Notes: a model not told the origin generated them from the letters alone. Shown: positions 6,661 to 14,454, counted from the stretch's first letter. The stretch is 33,361 nucleotides of DNA from T1Sed10-7 sp047921175 (GCA_047921175.1 JBLRWQ010000033.1:1-33361), one strand, 5' to 3'. Program-made: numbers and translations.

Positions 6661-7763
6661 CCGACGTGCGACTGCGCGGCCTGACCCGACGGTTCGGGGA
6701 CGTGCTCGCCCTCGACCACCTCGACCTGGCTGTCGCCGGTGGCAGCATCACCGCGCTGCTGGGGCCGTCGGGGTGCGGCAAGACCACGGCGCTGAAGCTG
6801 ATCGCCGGGCTGCTCCCCCCGAGCGCCGGCGAGGTCCGCTTCGGCGGCCGGGACGTCACCCACGTCCCCGCCGAGCGCCGCGGCGCGGTGATGGTGTTCC
6901 AGGACCACCGGCTGTTCCCCTACCTGTCGGCCGGGGACAACGTCGCGTTCGGGCTGCGGATGCGTGGGGTCGGTCGACACGAGCGGCGGCGTGCGGCCGA
7001 GCAGGCGCTGGAGCGGGTCGGCCTGGACGGGCTGGCGCAGCGTCGCCCCGCGGCGCTGTCGGGTGGGCAGCGCCAGCGGGTCGCCCTGGCCCGGGCGCTG
7101 GTGCTCGACCCACAGGTGCTGCTGCTGGACGAGCCGCTGGCCAACCTCGATGCGCACCTGCGTGGCGACCTGCGCGAGCTGATCCTCGACGTGCAACGCG
7201 AACGTGAGCTGACGATGGTGGTGGTCACGCACGACCAGGAGGAGGCGGTGGTGCTGGCCGAGGACATCGCGCTGCTGTTCGACGGTCGCCTGCACCAGCA
7301 CGGGGCGCCGCGGGCCTTCTACGAGCGCCCGGCGACGGCGCGCACCGCCCGGTTCTTCGGCAACCGCAACCTCGTGCCCGGCACCCGGCACGGCCGCACG
7401 GTCGACACCCCCCTCGGCCGGCTCGAGGTGCCCGACGGCGCGCCGGGCGGCGACGACGTGTGGGTCCTGGTGCGACCCGAGCGCCTGGTGGTGGCCCGCG
7501 GCGCGCACGGCCTGCCGGAGGTGACCGGGCGGGTCCGCTCCTCGGTCTACCTCGGTACCCGCACCCGGGTCGAGGTGGAGGTCGCCGGGGTGGTGCTGAC
7601 CGTCGACGCCGCCGACGACGCGCTCGCGGATGCGGGACCCGGCACGCAGTTGACCCTCGCGCTGCCCCCGGCGGCGCTGTGGACCGTGCCGCGCGAGCCG
7701 GGGACGCACCCGTCGCTGCCCGCCACCGCCCCGGAGCGGGCCGACGCGACGGAGCGCTCGTGA
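6657..7763 (+). CDS. ynjD: ABC transporter ATP-binding protein (YnjD-like, with TOBE-type extension)
   Basis: 368 residues. Walker A GPSGCGKT at 36-43, Q-loop in MVFQDHRLFPYLS, signature LSGGQ at 134-138, Walker B ending DE at 158-159 and H-loop His192 in VVVTHDQEEAV. The N-terminal ~235 residues are the nucleotide-binding domain. The last ~120 form a beta-rich TOBE-like regulatory domain (VWVLVRPERLVVARG...), which E. coli YnjD (~217 residues) lacks and which is typical of sugar, iron and spermidine importers. It energises import of the unknown YnjB ligand. It overlaps its neighbours by four bases on both sides. Confidence 0.9.
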   Translation: MTDVRLRGLTRRFGDVLALDHLDLAVAGGSITALLGPSGCGKTTALKLIAGLLPPSAGEVRFGGRDVTHVPAERRGAVMVFQDHRLFPYLSAGDNVAFGLRMRGVGRHERRRAAEQALERVGLDGLAQRRPAALSGGQRQRVALARALVLDPQVLLLDEPLANLDAHLRGDLRELILDVQRERELTMVVVTHDQEEAVVLAEDIALLFDGRLHQHGAPRAFYERPATARTARFFGNRNLVPGTRHGRTVDTPLGRLEVPDGAPGGDDVWVLVRPERLVVARGAHGLPEVTGRVRSSVYLGTRTRVEVEVAGVVLTVDAADDALADAGPGTQLTLALPPAALWTVPREPGTHPSLPATAPERADATERS

Positions 7764-8359
7764 TCGACCTCGAGGTGCGCCGCTGGCTCGGCCCGGGACT
7801 CGACCGAGCCGGAGGCTGGCTGGCCCGGCGCGGGATCCGGCCGATCACCGTCACGCTGGTCGGCCTGGTCCTGGCGCTCGCCGCGGCCGCAGCGGCAGCG
7901 GCCGCCTGGTGGACGGCGGCACTGGTGCTATGGCTGCTGTCCCGGGTGCCGGACGGGCTGGACGGTCCGGTGGCGCGGGCCGGCGGCGGGGGGACCGCGC
8001 TCGGCGGGTGGGCCGACATCACCGCCGACCTGGCCGCCTACGGCGCGTTCGTCGCCGGCTGCGCCATCGGGAACCCGGATGCCCGCGTGGCCTGTCTGGT
8101 GCTGCTGCTGACCTACTACGTGAACGGTGGCTCGCTGCTGGCGCTGTCCGCGGCGGCGCACGAGCGTGGCATCGCCCGCCCGGACGAGCGCACCTTCCAC
8201 TTCACACGCGGGCTGGCCGAGGGCACCGAGACCATCGTGGTGCACAGCCTGATGGTGCTGGTGCCGGCGTGGATGCCGGCGCTGGCGTGGGGGTTCGCGG
8301 CGGCGGTGCTGGTCACGATCGGGCAGCGCATCCGGCTGGCGGTCCGCCTGCTCGGGTGA
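7760..8359 (+). CDS. ynjF: CDP-alcohol phosphatidyltransferase family protein (YnjF-like)
   Basis: 199 residues from GTG 7760, with four to six helices. The full family signature is intact at about residues 69-94: Asp-x2-Asp-Gly-x2-Ala-Arg, then Gly-x3-Asp-x3-Asp (DGLDGPVAR, then GGWADITAD). These aspartates bind the two metal ions that drive transfer of a phosphatidyl or similar group from CDP-activated lipid to an alcohol; the alcohol acceptor is not predictable. GTGA overlap with the ATPase makes it part of the transporter operon, as ynjF follows ynjBCDE in E. coli. This suggests that the imported ligand is an alcohol or head group used by this enzyme (inference). Confidence 0.85.
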   Translation: MIDLEVRRWLGPGLDRAGGWLARRGIRPITVTLVGLVLALAAAAAAAAAWWTAALVLWLLSRVPDGLDGPVARAGGGGTALGGWADITADLAAYGAFVAGCAIGNPDARVACLVLLLTYYVNGGSLLALSAAAHERGIARPDERTFHFTRGLAEGTETIVVHSLMVLVPAWMPALAWGFAAAVLVTIGQRIRLAVRLLG

Positions 8360-8370
8360 CGCCGGCTACC

Positions 8371-8476
8371 TCACCGCGGGTGCGCACCGGCACGTCAGTC
8401 ACCGCGGGGTGCGCACCGGCACGTCAGTCACCGCGGGGTGCGCACCGGCCCGTCACCGCGGGGTGCGCACCGGCAC
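8371..8476. repeat. Four tandem copies of a gene 3'-end with self-complementary core
   Basis: Units start at 8371, 8399, 8428 and 8453 (lengths about 28, 29, 25, 24) and each contains the perfect palindrome GGTGCGCACC or a one-base variant. The last copy is the 3' end of the minus-strand oxidoreductase gene including its stop codon (8453-8455); the other three are downstream duplicates of it. The array fills the gap between two convergent genes and could act as a bidirectional transcription barrier. Confidence 0.8.
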
Positions 8477-9901
8477 GAGCCGCCGCAGGCGCAGCAGGGC
8501 GGAGCTGACCGGGCGCATGCGGGCGAGCCCGACCCGGAGCTCCTCCAGCGACGCCGCGGACAGGTCATCGTTCCAGGTCGGGTACGCGTGGGTCGAGGAC
8601 CGCACGATGGTCGACAGCTTCGCGCCGCCGGCCATCCACGCAACGACCTCACCGATGGTCTCGCCGGCGCGGGGTCCGACCACGGTGGCCCCGACGATGC
8701 GACCCTTGGGGTCCCCCACCAGGGTCGCGAACCCGTCCGTGCGCCCGGCGGTGACCGCCCGGTCCAGCGACGTGTGGGCCGCGGTGCGCACCCGGGCACC
8801 ATCGCCGTAGCGCTCGCGGGCCTCGGCGGCACTGAGCCCGACCCGGGCCACCTCGGGATCGGTGAAGGTGACCCACGGGATGCGCTCGTGGTCGACCACG
8901 CGCCGCAGGCCGAAGAGCGCGTTCTGCACCACCGTCGACCCGTGGGTGGACGCGGTATGGGTGAAGGGCAGCAGCATGGTGGCGTCGCCCCCGGCGTAGA
9001 TGCGCGGGTTGGCGGTACGGAGCCGCTCGTCGACCGCGATCGCGCGCCGGTCGGTCAGCGCCACACCGGCCTCCTCGAGCCCCAGGTCGGCCACGCTCGG
9101 TCGGCGACCCAGCGCGACCAGCAGGTCGGCGGCCGGCAGCCGGTGCTCGCCGGCAGCGTCGCGGACCACGAGGTGGCGCCCGTCGGCGTCGACCTCGACC
9201 CGGACCGCCTCGGTCGCGACCCGGACCTCGACGCCATCGGCGGCCAGCGACGCCGCGACGGCCGCACCGGCCGCCGGCTCCTCCCGCGGCAGCAGCCGGT
9301 CGGCGAGCTCGACGATGATGACCTGGGAACCGAGCCGGGCGAAGGCCTGCCCGAGCTCCGCCCCGATCGGTCCGCCACCGAGCACGACGAGCCGCTCCGG
9401 CAGGGTGTCCAGGTCCCAGATCGTGTCGGAGGTGAGCGGGTCGGCCTCCCGCAGGCCGGGGATCGGCGGCACCAGCGGCGTGGCGCCGGTGGCGATCATG
9501 GCCCGACGGAAGCGCAAGGACCGGCCGCCCACCTCGAGCCGGTCCGTCCCGGTGAAGCGCCCGGTGCCCTCGATGACCTCGATCCCCTCGGAGCGCAGCC
9601 GCTCGGGCGAGTCGTGCGGGGCGATCGTGGCGATCGCGGCACGCACGTGGGCCATCACCTCGGCGAGGTCGACCCGGGGTGCCTCGGCGTGGATGCCGAG
9701 CTCCCCGGCGGTGCGCACGGCGTGGGCCCGTTCGGCCGCCGTCAGCAGCGCCTTCGACGGCACGCAGCCGACGTTGAGGCAGTCGCCACCGAGCCGCCCG
9801 CGCTCGATGAGCGCCGTGCGGGCGCCCTGGCTCGCGGCACCCACCGCGGCGGTCAGCCCGGCGGTGCCGCCGCCGAGGACGACGAGGTCGTAGGTGGGCA
9901 C
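8453..9901 (-). CDS. Pyridine nucleotide-disulfide oxidoreductase (dihydrolipoamide dehydrogenase/mercuric reductase-like)
   Basis: 482 residues. N-terminal FAD-binding GGGTAG at 10-15, redox-active pair Cys41/Cys46 in GGDCLNVGCVPSK, NAD(P)-binding LGGGPIGAELGQAFARLG in the middle, second FAD motif NPRIYAGGDAT, and a C-terminal dimer domain with THAYPTWNDD. It lacks an N-terminal HMA domain and the C-terminal Cys pair of true MerA. It also lacks the usual His-x4-Glu arrangement of lipoamide dehydrogenase (NDD after the His), so the substrate is unclear; a low-molecular-weight or protein disulfide is likely. GTG 9901 has AGGAG six bases upstream. An ECF-type promoter lies at 9978-10003, back-to-back with the promoter of the divergent flavoprotein. 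Confidence 0.85.
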   Translation of the reverse strand: MPTYDLVVLGGGTAGLTAAVGAASQGARTALIERGRLGGDCLNVGCVPSKALLTAAERAHAVRTAGELGIHAEAPRVDLAEVMAHVRAAIATIAPHDSPERLRSEGIEVIEGTGRFTGTDRLEVGGRSLRFRRAMIATGATPLVPPIPGLREADPLTSDTIWDLDTLPERLVVLGGGPIGAELGQAFARLGSQVIIVELADRLLPREEPAAGAAVAASLAADGVEVRVATEAVRVEVDADGRHLVVRDAAGEHRLPAADLLVALGRRPSVADLGLEEAGVALTDRRAIAVDERLRTANPRIYAGGDATMLLPFTHTASTHGSTVVQNALFGLRRVVDHERIPWVTFTDPEVARVGLSAAEARERYGDGARVRTAAHTSLDRAVTAGRTDGFATLVGDPKGRIVGATVVGPRAGETIGEVVAWMAGGAKLSTIVRSSTHAYPTWNDDLSAASLEELRVGLARMRPVSSALLRLRRLVPVRTPR

Positions 9902-9977
9902 GGGGCAGCTCCTGGGGTGCGGGGGCGGGGGGCAGGGACGTGCGGACGTGGCGCGCAGGGGCGCGGCCCGCGAGGGG

Positions 9978-10003
9978 AACCCGCGTGAGGGGCCCCGCCT
10001 TCC
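9978..10003 (-). promoter_or_regulatory. ECF-type promoter of the disulfide oxidoreductase gene
   Basis: On the minus strand GGAAG (10003-9999), exactly 18 bases, GTT (9980-9978), followed by CCCC. The predicted leader is about 70 bases. Its -35 lies only three bases from the -35 of the divergent plus-strand promoter. Confidence 0.7.
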
Positions 10004-10006
10004 TTC

Positions 10007-10032
10007 GGAAGCCACCCGGCGATGTCGGGGTT
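10007..10032 (+). promoter_or_regulatory. ECF-type promoter of the NDH-2/SelD-like flavoprotein gene
   Basis: GGAAG (10007-10011), exactly 18 bases, GTT (10030-10032). Transcription would begin close to 10040, so the in-frame GTG at 10041 would be leaderless, while starts at 10143 or 10173 would have a ~100-130 base leader. Confidence 0.65.
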
Positions 10033-10040
10033 GACGAACG

Positions 10041-11246
10041 GTGGACGGGCACGGACCCGACGGCTCCCGGGCGGGCCCGCACGTACCGTGCGCTGCATCC
10101 GTGCCCGCGACCCGGCCCGACCACCCCACGAGGGGGACCACCCTGCCATCCGGAACCCGCAACCCCCTCGAGGTGGTGCTCGTCGGCGCCGGCCACACCC
10201 ACCTGCACGTCGTCGACCAGGCCCCACGGCTGCGGGCGGCAGGGGTCGAGCTGACCCTGGTGGCCCCGTCGACCTTCGTGTACAGCGGCCGGGCGACGCT
10301 CGTCGCCGCCGGGCTGCGCCACATCGACGAGGCCTCGATCGACGTGGCCGACCTGGCGCGCCGACGTGGTGTCCGCCACCTCGCCACCCGCGTCACCGAC
10401 ATCGACGCCGAGGGCGCCACGCTCACGCTGGCGCACGGCGAGGTGTTGCCGTACCGGGTCGTGTCGCTCAACCTCGGCAGCGTGGTCCGCACCGACCCGC
10501 TGCAGGTGGGCGGGGAGGTCGCGATGGTCAAGCCCTTCGAGCGCCTGCTGGCGCTGGCCGGCTGGCTCGCGTCGCTACCGGCCGGGGCACGGGCACGCTG
10601 CAGCATCGTCGGCGGTGGACCGACGGGGCTGGAGCTCGCCGGGCTGCTGACGCACCGGTGGGGGGACCGGGTCGAGGTCACGGTGTTCGAGAGCGGCCCG
10701 ACCCCGGGCGCCTCGCTGGCGACCGGCGCGCGGCGCGCGGCGCTCCGGCAGCTGCGTCGCCGTGGGGCCCGGATCCGCACCCGGGCCGCCGTCACCGCCG
10801 TCCACGACGACCACCTCGTCGTCGACGGGACCCGTCACGAGCACGACGCGGCCGTGCTCGCCACCGGGCTCATCGCCCCGCCGCTGGTCGCGGCGAGCGG
10901 CCTCGGCGACGCCCGCGGCATCCCGGTCACGCCCGAGCTCGTCCATCCGCAGCACCGCGAGCTGTACGCCGTGGGCGACGCGGCCCGGTTCACCGCCCGA
11001 CCCCTCCCGAAGCTCGGTGTCCACGGGGTGCGGCAGGGCCCGGTGCTGGTGGCGAGCCTGCTGGCCCGGGCCGCGGACCAGCCGCTGCCGGTCTACCGCC
11101 CGCAGCGTGTCGCCCTGCAGATCCTCGACCTCGGCGGCGGACGTGCCGTCGCCAGCCGCGGGCGGTGGTGGCTGACCGGCCGCGCGATGGCGCGGCTGAA
11201 GGACGGGATCGACCAGCGCTGGCTGGACCGCTACCGGGCCGGCTGA
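10041..11246 (+). CDS. FAD-dependent pyridine nucleotide oxidoreductase (NDH-2 / SelD N-domain-like)
   Basis: Up to 401 residues. The Rossmann motif VVLVGAGHTHLHVV lies at about residues 45-58, followed by TFVYSGRATL, a second nucleotide site CSIVGGGPTGLELAGLL and the C-terminal FAD motif ELYAVGDAARF. This matches the NADH-dehydrogenase-like proteins related to the flavoprotein domain fused to SelD in some organisms; electron acceptor unknown. The start is uncertain. GTG 10041 gives a 44-residue Pro/Arg-rich leader that does not look like protein, and it would be almost leaderless from the predicted promoter. CTG 10143 has GAGGGGGA upstream, and GTG 10173 begins right at the fold. It ends 16 bases inside the convergent VTT gene. 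Confidence 0.8.
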   Translation: MDGHGPDGSRAGPHVPCAASVPATRPDHPTRGTTLPSGTRNPLEVVLVGAGHTHLHVVDQAPRLRAAGVELTLVAPSTFVYSGRATLVAAGLRHIDEASIDVADLARRRGVRHLATRVTDIDAEGATLTLAHGEVLPYRVVSLNLGSVVRTDPLQVGGEVAMVKPFERLLALAGWLASLPAGARARCSIVGGGPTGLELAGLLTHRWGDRVEVTVFESGPTPGASLATGARRAALRQLRRRGARIRTRAAVTAVHDDHLVVDGTRHEHDAAVLATGLIAPPLVAASGLGDARGIPVTPELVHPQHRELYAVGDAARFTARPLPKLGVHGVRQGPVLVASLLARAADQPLPVYRPQRVALQILDLGGGRAVASRGRWWLTGRAMARLKDGIDQRWLDRYRAG

Positions 11247-11980
11247 ACGACCGCTTCCGTCGCACGCATCCGGCGGGCGGCCAGCCCGGCCACCACGGTG
11301 ACCACCACGAAGATCGCGATCGCCCCCAGGAAGGCCGGCGAGGTCGGGTCGGTGATGGTGCCGCCCAGCGCGGCGTAGGCGATCGTGCCCGGCACGATCC
11401 CGACCGCGGTCGCCAGCACGTACTCCCGCAGCCGCAGACCCGTCACGCCCGAGCCGACGTTGACGAGGTTGAACGGGAACAGCGGCACGAGCCGGATCAG
11501 CAGCAGCGACACGAACCCGCGGGTGGCGAGGTGGCGGTCGAGCGCGGCCAGGCGCCGCCCGCCGAAGCGTTCGACCGCCTCGCGACCGAGCCCGCGACCG
11601 AGCAGGAACGCACCGGTCGCCCCCGCCGTCGCGCCCACCAGCGCGGTCGCGCTGCCGAGCACCGGACCGAACAGCAGCCCGGCGGCCAGGGTGAACGGCG
11701 ACGCGGGTACGAGCAACGTGGCCGCGATGGCGTACACGGCCGCGAACAGCAGCGGGCCGAGCAGCCCGAGGTCGGCGAAAGCCGCCTGGAGGGGCTCGAC
11801 CCCGATGCCATCCGAACGCAACCCGACCACCGTCGCGGCGACGACGAGGACGACCAGCGCGCTGGCGCGTACGGCCGGGTGGGTCAGCCGCGGCAGCAGG
11901 GTGGAACCCGAGGCGGGCTCGGCGGACGTTCCCGGAGCAGCGTCGGCGTCGGCCGCCCGCCCGTGGTCGTCCCCGCTCAT
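11231..11980 (-). CDS. TVP38/TMEM64 (VTT domain, DedA-like) membrane protein
   Basis: 249 residues. A ~45-residue polar N-terminus precedes about five or six helices. Family landmarks are ATLLVPASPFTLAAGLLFG, then GATAGATGAFLLGRGLGR, and the re-entrant region LLLIRLVPLFPFNLVNVGSG followed by TGLRLREYVLAT. VTT proteins act at the membrane, some as lipid scramblases/flippases; the exact role here is unknown. ATG 11980 overlaps the anti-sigma stop (ATGA), so it is the third gene of the sigma operon. Such membrane proteins are commonly associated with redox-stress gene sets (inference). Confidence 0.85.
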   Translation of the reverse strand: MSGDDHGRAADADAAPGTSAEPASGSTLLPRLTHPAVRASALVVLVVAATVVGLRSDGIGVEPLQAAFADLGLLGPLLFAAVYAIAATLLVPASPFTLAAGLLFGPVLGSATALVGATAGATGAFLLGRGLGREAVERFGGRRLAALDRHLATRGFVSLLLIRLVPLFPFNLVNVGSGVTGLRLREYVLATAVGIVPGTIAYAALGGTITDPTSPAFLGAIAIFVVVTVVAGLAARRMRATEAVVQPAR

Positions 11981-12273
11981 CCGGCCGGCTCCTCGGTCTC
12001 GTCCGGGCCGACCAGCTCGTCGATGACCCCGGTGAGGCGGGCGTAGGTCCCCGCATCCAGCTCGGGTCGTTGCCGCTGGATCGCGTCGATGACCTTGCGG
12101 ACGGTGGTGGCCTCGATGTCGCAGCGCTGGCAGTGCTCGAGGTGCGTGGCGACCCGGCCGGCGTCCTGCGTCGGCAGCTCGCCGTCGAGGTAGGACTGGA
12201 GCACGGTCGCCACCTCGTGGCAGTCCGGCTCGGCCGAGACGCTCCGCGGTGGCCGTCGTCGCACGCGCATCAT
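11977..12273 (-). CDS. Zinc-binding anti-sigma factor (ZAS family, RsrA-like)
   Basis: 98 residues. The ZAS motif is Cys18...His44-x3-Cys48-x2-Cys51 (HLEHCQRC) within the typical helix pair LQSYLDGELP. RsrA/RshA-type anti-sigma factors bind zinc and hold their ECF sigma inactive until the cysteines are oxidised. The start ATG 12273 overlaps the sigma stop codon (ATGA), the classic coupled arrangement. The C-terminal half (VIDAIQRQRPELDAGTYARL) is strikingly similar to the second ZAS protein at 15740-16003. Cytoplasmic, with no transmembrane segment. Confidence 0.88.
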   Translation of the reverse strand: MMRVRRRPPRSVSAEPDCHEVATVLQSYLDGELPTQDAGRVATHLEHCQRCDIEATTVRKVIDAIQRQRPELDAGTYARLTGVIDELVGPDETEEPAG

Positions 12274-12851
12274 CGTGATACCCCCAGGATCCCATTGGCT
12301 TCGAGGTGGGCCCGCACCTTGGCTCGGGCGCGATGGAGCCGGCTCATGACGGTGCCCACGGGGACCTCCAGTAGATCGGCGGCTTCCCGGTAGGTGAGGC
12401 CGTCGAGATCGACGAGGGCCACGACGGCCCGGTGCTTGGTGGACAGGGATGCGAGCGCGGCGCGCACGATCGGGTCGAGGTCGTCGTGCAGGGCCGCGTC
12501 GAGGACACCGTCGATGCGGCCGTCCCCACCCTGCGCGGGCAGCGCTCCGGCCACCTCGTCGTCCATCAGGTCGGGCCGGCGCTTGCGCAGCTGGTTGCGG
12601 TGGGTGTTGCGCAGGATCGTCAGCAACCACGCCCGTGGGTAGCGGCCGTCGAACCGGTCGAAGGCCCGGTAGGCACGCACGAGCGTGTCCTGCACCAGGT
12701 CCTCGGCGTCGTTGCCGTCCCGGGTCAACCGGCGGGCGACCCGGAGCAGCACGGGCAGCTCCACCAGCACCTGCTCACGGAACCGTTGGTCCCGGCCACG
12801 TGCAGGCACGGGCGCAGCGTCGGTCATCGAGGCACGGTCGTCGGTCGTCAT
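12270..12851 (-). CDS. ECF RNA polymerase sigma factor (SigR/SigH-like)
   Basis: 193 residues from ATG 12851 (185 from ATG 12827). Region 2 has ARRLTRDGNDAEDLVQDTLV, AYRAFDRFDGRYPRAWL and LTILRNTHRNQLRKRR. Region 4 has LSTKHRAVVALVDLDGL, TYREAADLLEVPVGTVMSRL and HRARAKVR. The long upstream open frame is not coding-like. A perfect GGAAT-N18-GTT site ends 10 bases before ATG 12851, so the mRNA would start almost at that ATG (leaderless) or use ATG 12827 after a ~25-base leader. With a ZAS anti-sigma coupled downstream, this is a redox-type sigma that probably activates itself and the motif-bearing genes around it. Confidence 0.92.
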   Translation of the reverse strand: MTTDDRASMTDAAPVPARGRDQRFREQVLVELPVLLRVARRLTRDGNDAEDLVQDTLVRAYRAFDRFDGRYPRAWLLTILRNTHRNQLRKRRPDLMDDEVAGALPAQGGDGRIDGVLDAALHDDLDPIVRAALASLSTKHRAVVALVDLDGLTYREAADLLEVPVGTVMSRLHRARAKVRAHLEANGILGVSR

Positions 12852-12860
12852 GTGCCAGGC

Positions 12861-12886
12861 AACCCGGACCTTGGGGCCGCCATTCC
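12861..12886 (-). promoter_or_regulatory. Autoregulatory ECF-type promoter of the sigma factor operon
   Basis: On the minus strand GGAAT (12886-12882), exactly 18 bases, GTT (12863-12861). It lies directly ahead of the sigma gene. A second copy of the motif faces the opposite way at 12948-12973 for the tlpA-like gene. Confidence 0.75.
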
Positions 12887-12947
12887 ACCGGGGCCGATCA
12901 CGGGATCCGCGGGGGGAACCCGCGCGGCCGGACGGCACCCCGTCGGC

Positions 12948-12973
12948 GGAATGCCGCTCGCCGCCCCCCGGTT
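12948..12973 (+). promoter_or_regulatory. ECF-type promoter of the tlpA-ccdA-DUF3179 operon
   Basis: GGAAT (12948-12952), exactly 18 bases, GTT (12971-12973), 34 bases before GTG 13008. It shares GGAATGCCGC with the ynjB promoter and GGTTGCC at the -10 with the sigma promoter. Confidence 0.75.
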
Positions 12974-13007
12974 GCCACCCAACCACCCGTGCTGGAAGGA
13001 GGCCACC

Positions 13008-13514
13008 GTGACCGTCAGGCGAGGTGCCCTGCTGCTGGCGACCGCGCTCCTGCTCCAGGCGTGCGCAGGCGTGGCCGGCTCCGGTGGCGACGCCGCGGAC
13101 GGCCCGCGCGTCCCGGACCGGGTGATGGCCACCCTGGACGGCGAGGAGCTCTCGCTCACGGCGCTGGCCGGCGAGCCACTGGTGGTCAACCTGTGGGCCT
13201 CGTGGTGCCCGCCGTGCGTCGCGGAGATGCCGGACCTCGAGCGGGTCCACCGCGACCTCGCCGACCAGGTCCGCTTCGTCGGGATCAACACCCAGGACGA
13301 TCGCGACCAGGCCGAGGCGCTGGCGGCACGCACCGGCGTGACCTACGAGCTCACCCTCGACCCGGACGGGGCGGTGTTCCGTGACCTCGAGGTGATCGCG
13401 ATGCCCACCACCTTCCTGGTCGACGCCGACGGGGTGATCGTGCACCGCCACGCCGGCCTGCTGACCGAGTCGCAGCTGCGCGAGCTGCTGGACACGCACC
13501 TGGGGGTGGGGTGA
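13008..13514 (+). CDS. TlpA/ResA-like thioredoxin-fold lipoprotein
   Basis: 168 residues. A lipoprotein signal ends in LLQAC (Cys19), and the thioredoxin active site is WASWCPPC with Cys67 and Cys70. The cis-proline region is AMPTTFLVD and the C-terminus ends in a helix. It is an extracytoplasmic thiol-disulfide reductant. GTG 13008 has a strong AAGGAGG six bases upstream; the longer open frame is not coding-like. It overlaps the ccdA-like gene (TGATG), the natural electron donor across the membrane. The partner might be apocytochrome or another secreted cysteine protein such as the DUF3179 lipoprotein two genes on. Confidence 0.92.
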   Translation: MTVRRGALLLATALLLQACAGVAGSGGDAADGPRVPDRVMATLDGEELSLTALAGEPLVVNLWASWCPPCVAEMPDLERVHRDLADQVRFVGINTQDDRDQAEALAARTGVTYELTLDPDGAVFRDLEVIAMPTTFLVDADGVIVHRHAGLLTESQLRELLDTHLGVG

Positions 13515-14452
13515 TGGAGCTGCCGTTCGCCTTCGCCTTCACCGCCGGGCTGGTCGCGACGCTGAACCCGTGCGGGTTCGCGATGCTGCCGGCCTACCTG
13601 TCGTACTTCCTCGGTCTGGAGGAGGACGTCGACGGCACGTCCAGCTCGAGCGCGCTACGGGCGCTGCGCGTCGGGCTGGTGGTCTCCGCCGGCTTCCTGC
13701 TGGTCTTCGGGGTGGCCGGGGTGCTGCTCACCCTCGGGGTGCGTGCGGTCGTCGATGCCCTACCGTGGATCGCGATGGTCGTCGGCGTCGGGGTGATCGG
13801 GCTCGGCGTCGCCCTGCTGGCCGGGCGGGAGCTGCGCGTCCGGCTCCCACGGGCTGACCACGCGCCCGATGGTCGTGGCAACGCCGGCGTGTTCTGGTTC
13901 GGGGTGTCCTACGCGATCGCCTCGCTGTCGTGCACGCTGCCGGTCTTCCTGGTGGTCGTCGCCGGCACCATCCCGCAGCTGGGCCTGCTGGCCGGGATCG
14001 CGACGTTCCTGGTCTACGGGCTGGGCATGTCCACCCTGTTGCTGCTCGTCACCCTGGCGGTCGCCCTCGGCAAGCGGACGCTGCTGACCCGGCTGCGTCA
14101 TGCCTCGCAGCACGTCAGCCGCGCCGCCGGGGCGATCCTGGTCCTGGCCGGTGGCTACATCATCTTCTTCTGGGCCACGACGCTGGCCGGCGACGGCACC
14201 TCCCAACCGACGGCCGTGCGCTGGATGGAGCAGCTGTCCTCGCGGGCCACCAACGCCGTGGCCGATGCGCCGGGGAGGGTCACCGTCGCCGCGCTGGTCG
14301 CGTTGGCGGTGGTCGCCCTGCTCGTCGGGCTCACCGCCCGTCGCCAGCGCGCACGGACCGACGGCGCTCCCCACCCGGGGGACCGCCCGACCCCGTCCGC
14401 GAGCTCGACCCCGCGGCCGCCGACCCCGCCGACCTCGAACCCTCGGAGCTGA
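13514..14452 (+). CDS. ccdA: CcdA family cytochrome c biogenesis / thiol-reductant transporter
   Basis: 312 residues, about six or seven helices. Both redox cysteines are in family context: TLNPCGFAMLPAYLSYFLG (Cys20) and IASLSCTLPVFLV (Cys near 141). CcdA passes electrons from cytoplasmic thioredoxin to extracytoplasmic thioredoxin-fold proteins such as the TlpA encoded just upstream. ATG 13514 shares its first base with the preceding TGA; a GTG at 13511 is an equally coupled alternative. The C-terminal ~35 residues are an unusual Pro/Ser/Thr-rich tail after the last helix (PTPSASSTPRPPTPPTSNP), absent from compact CcdA proteins. Confidence 0.9.
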   Translation: MELPFAFAFTAGLVATLNPCGFAMLPAYLSYFLGLEEDVDGTSSSSALRALRVGLVVSAGFLLVFGVAGVLLTLGVRAVVDALPWIAMVVGVGVIGLGVALLAGRELRVRLPRADHAPDGRGNAGVFWFGVSYAIASLSCTLPVFLVVVAGTIPQLGLLAGIATFLVYGLGMSTLLLLVTLAVALGKRTLLTRLRHASQHVSRAAGAILVLAGGYIIFFWATTLAGDGTSQPTAVRWMEQLSSRATNAVADAPGRVTVAALVALAVVALLVGLTARRQRARTDGAPHPGDRPTPSASSTPRPPTPPTSNPRS

Positions 14453-14454
14453 CC

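Noticed and set aside
8371..8476. Possible CRISPR array
   Set aside because: The units are contiguous repeats of a gene end with no unique spacers and no cas genes nearby.
9976..9980. GGAAC as a plus-strand -35
   Set aside because: No GTT at 17-19 bases downstream; the bases serve as the -10 of the minus-strand promoter instead.
8438..9988. Plus-strand open frame of 516 codons opposite the disulfide oxidoreductase
   Set aside because: The minus strand encodes a complete flavoprotein with all motifs; the plus frame has none.
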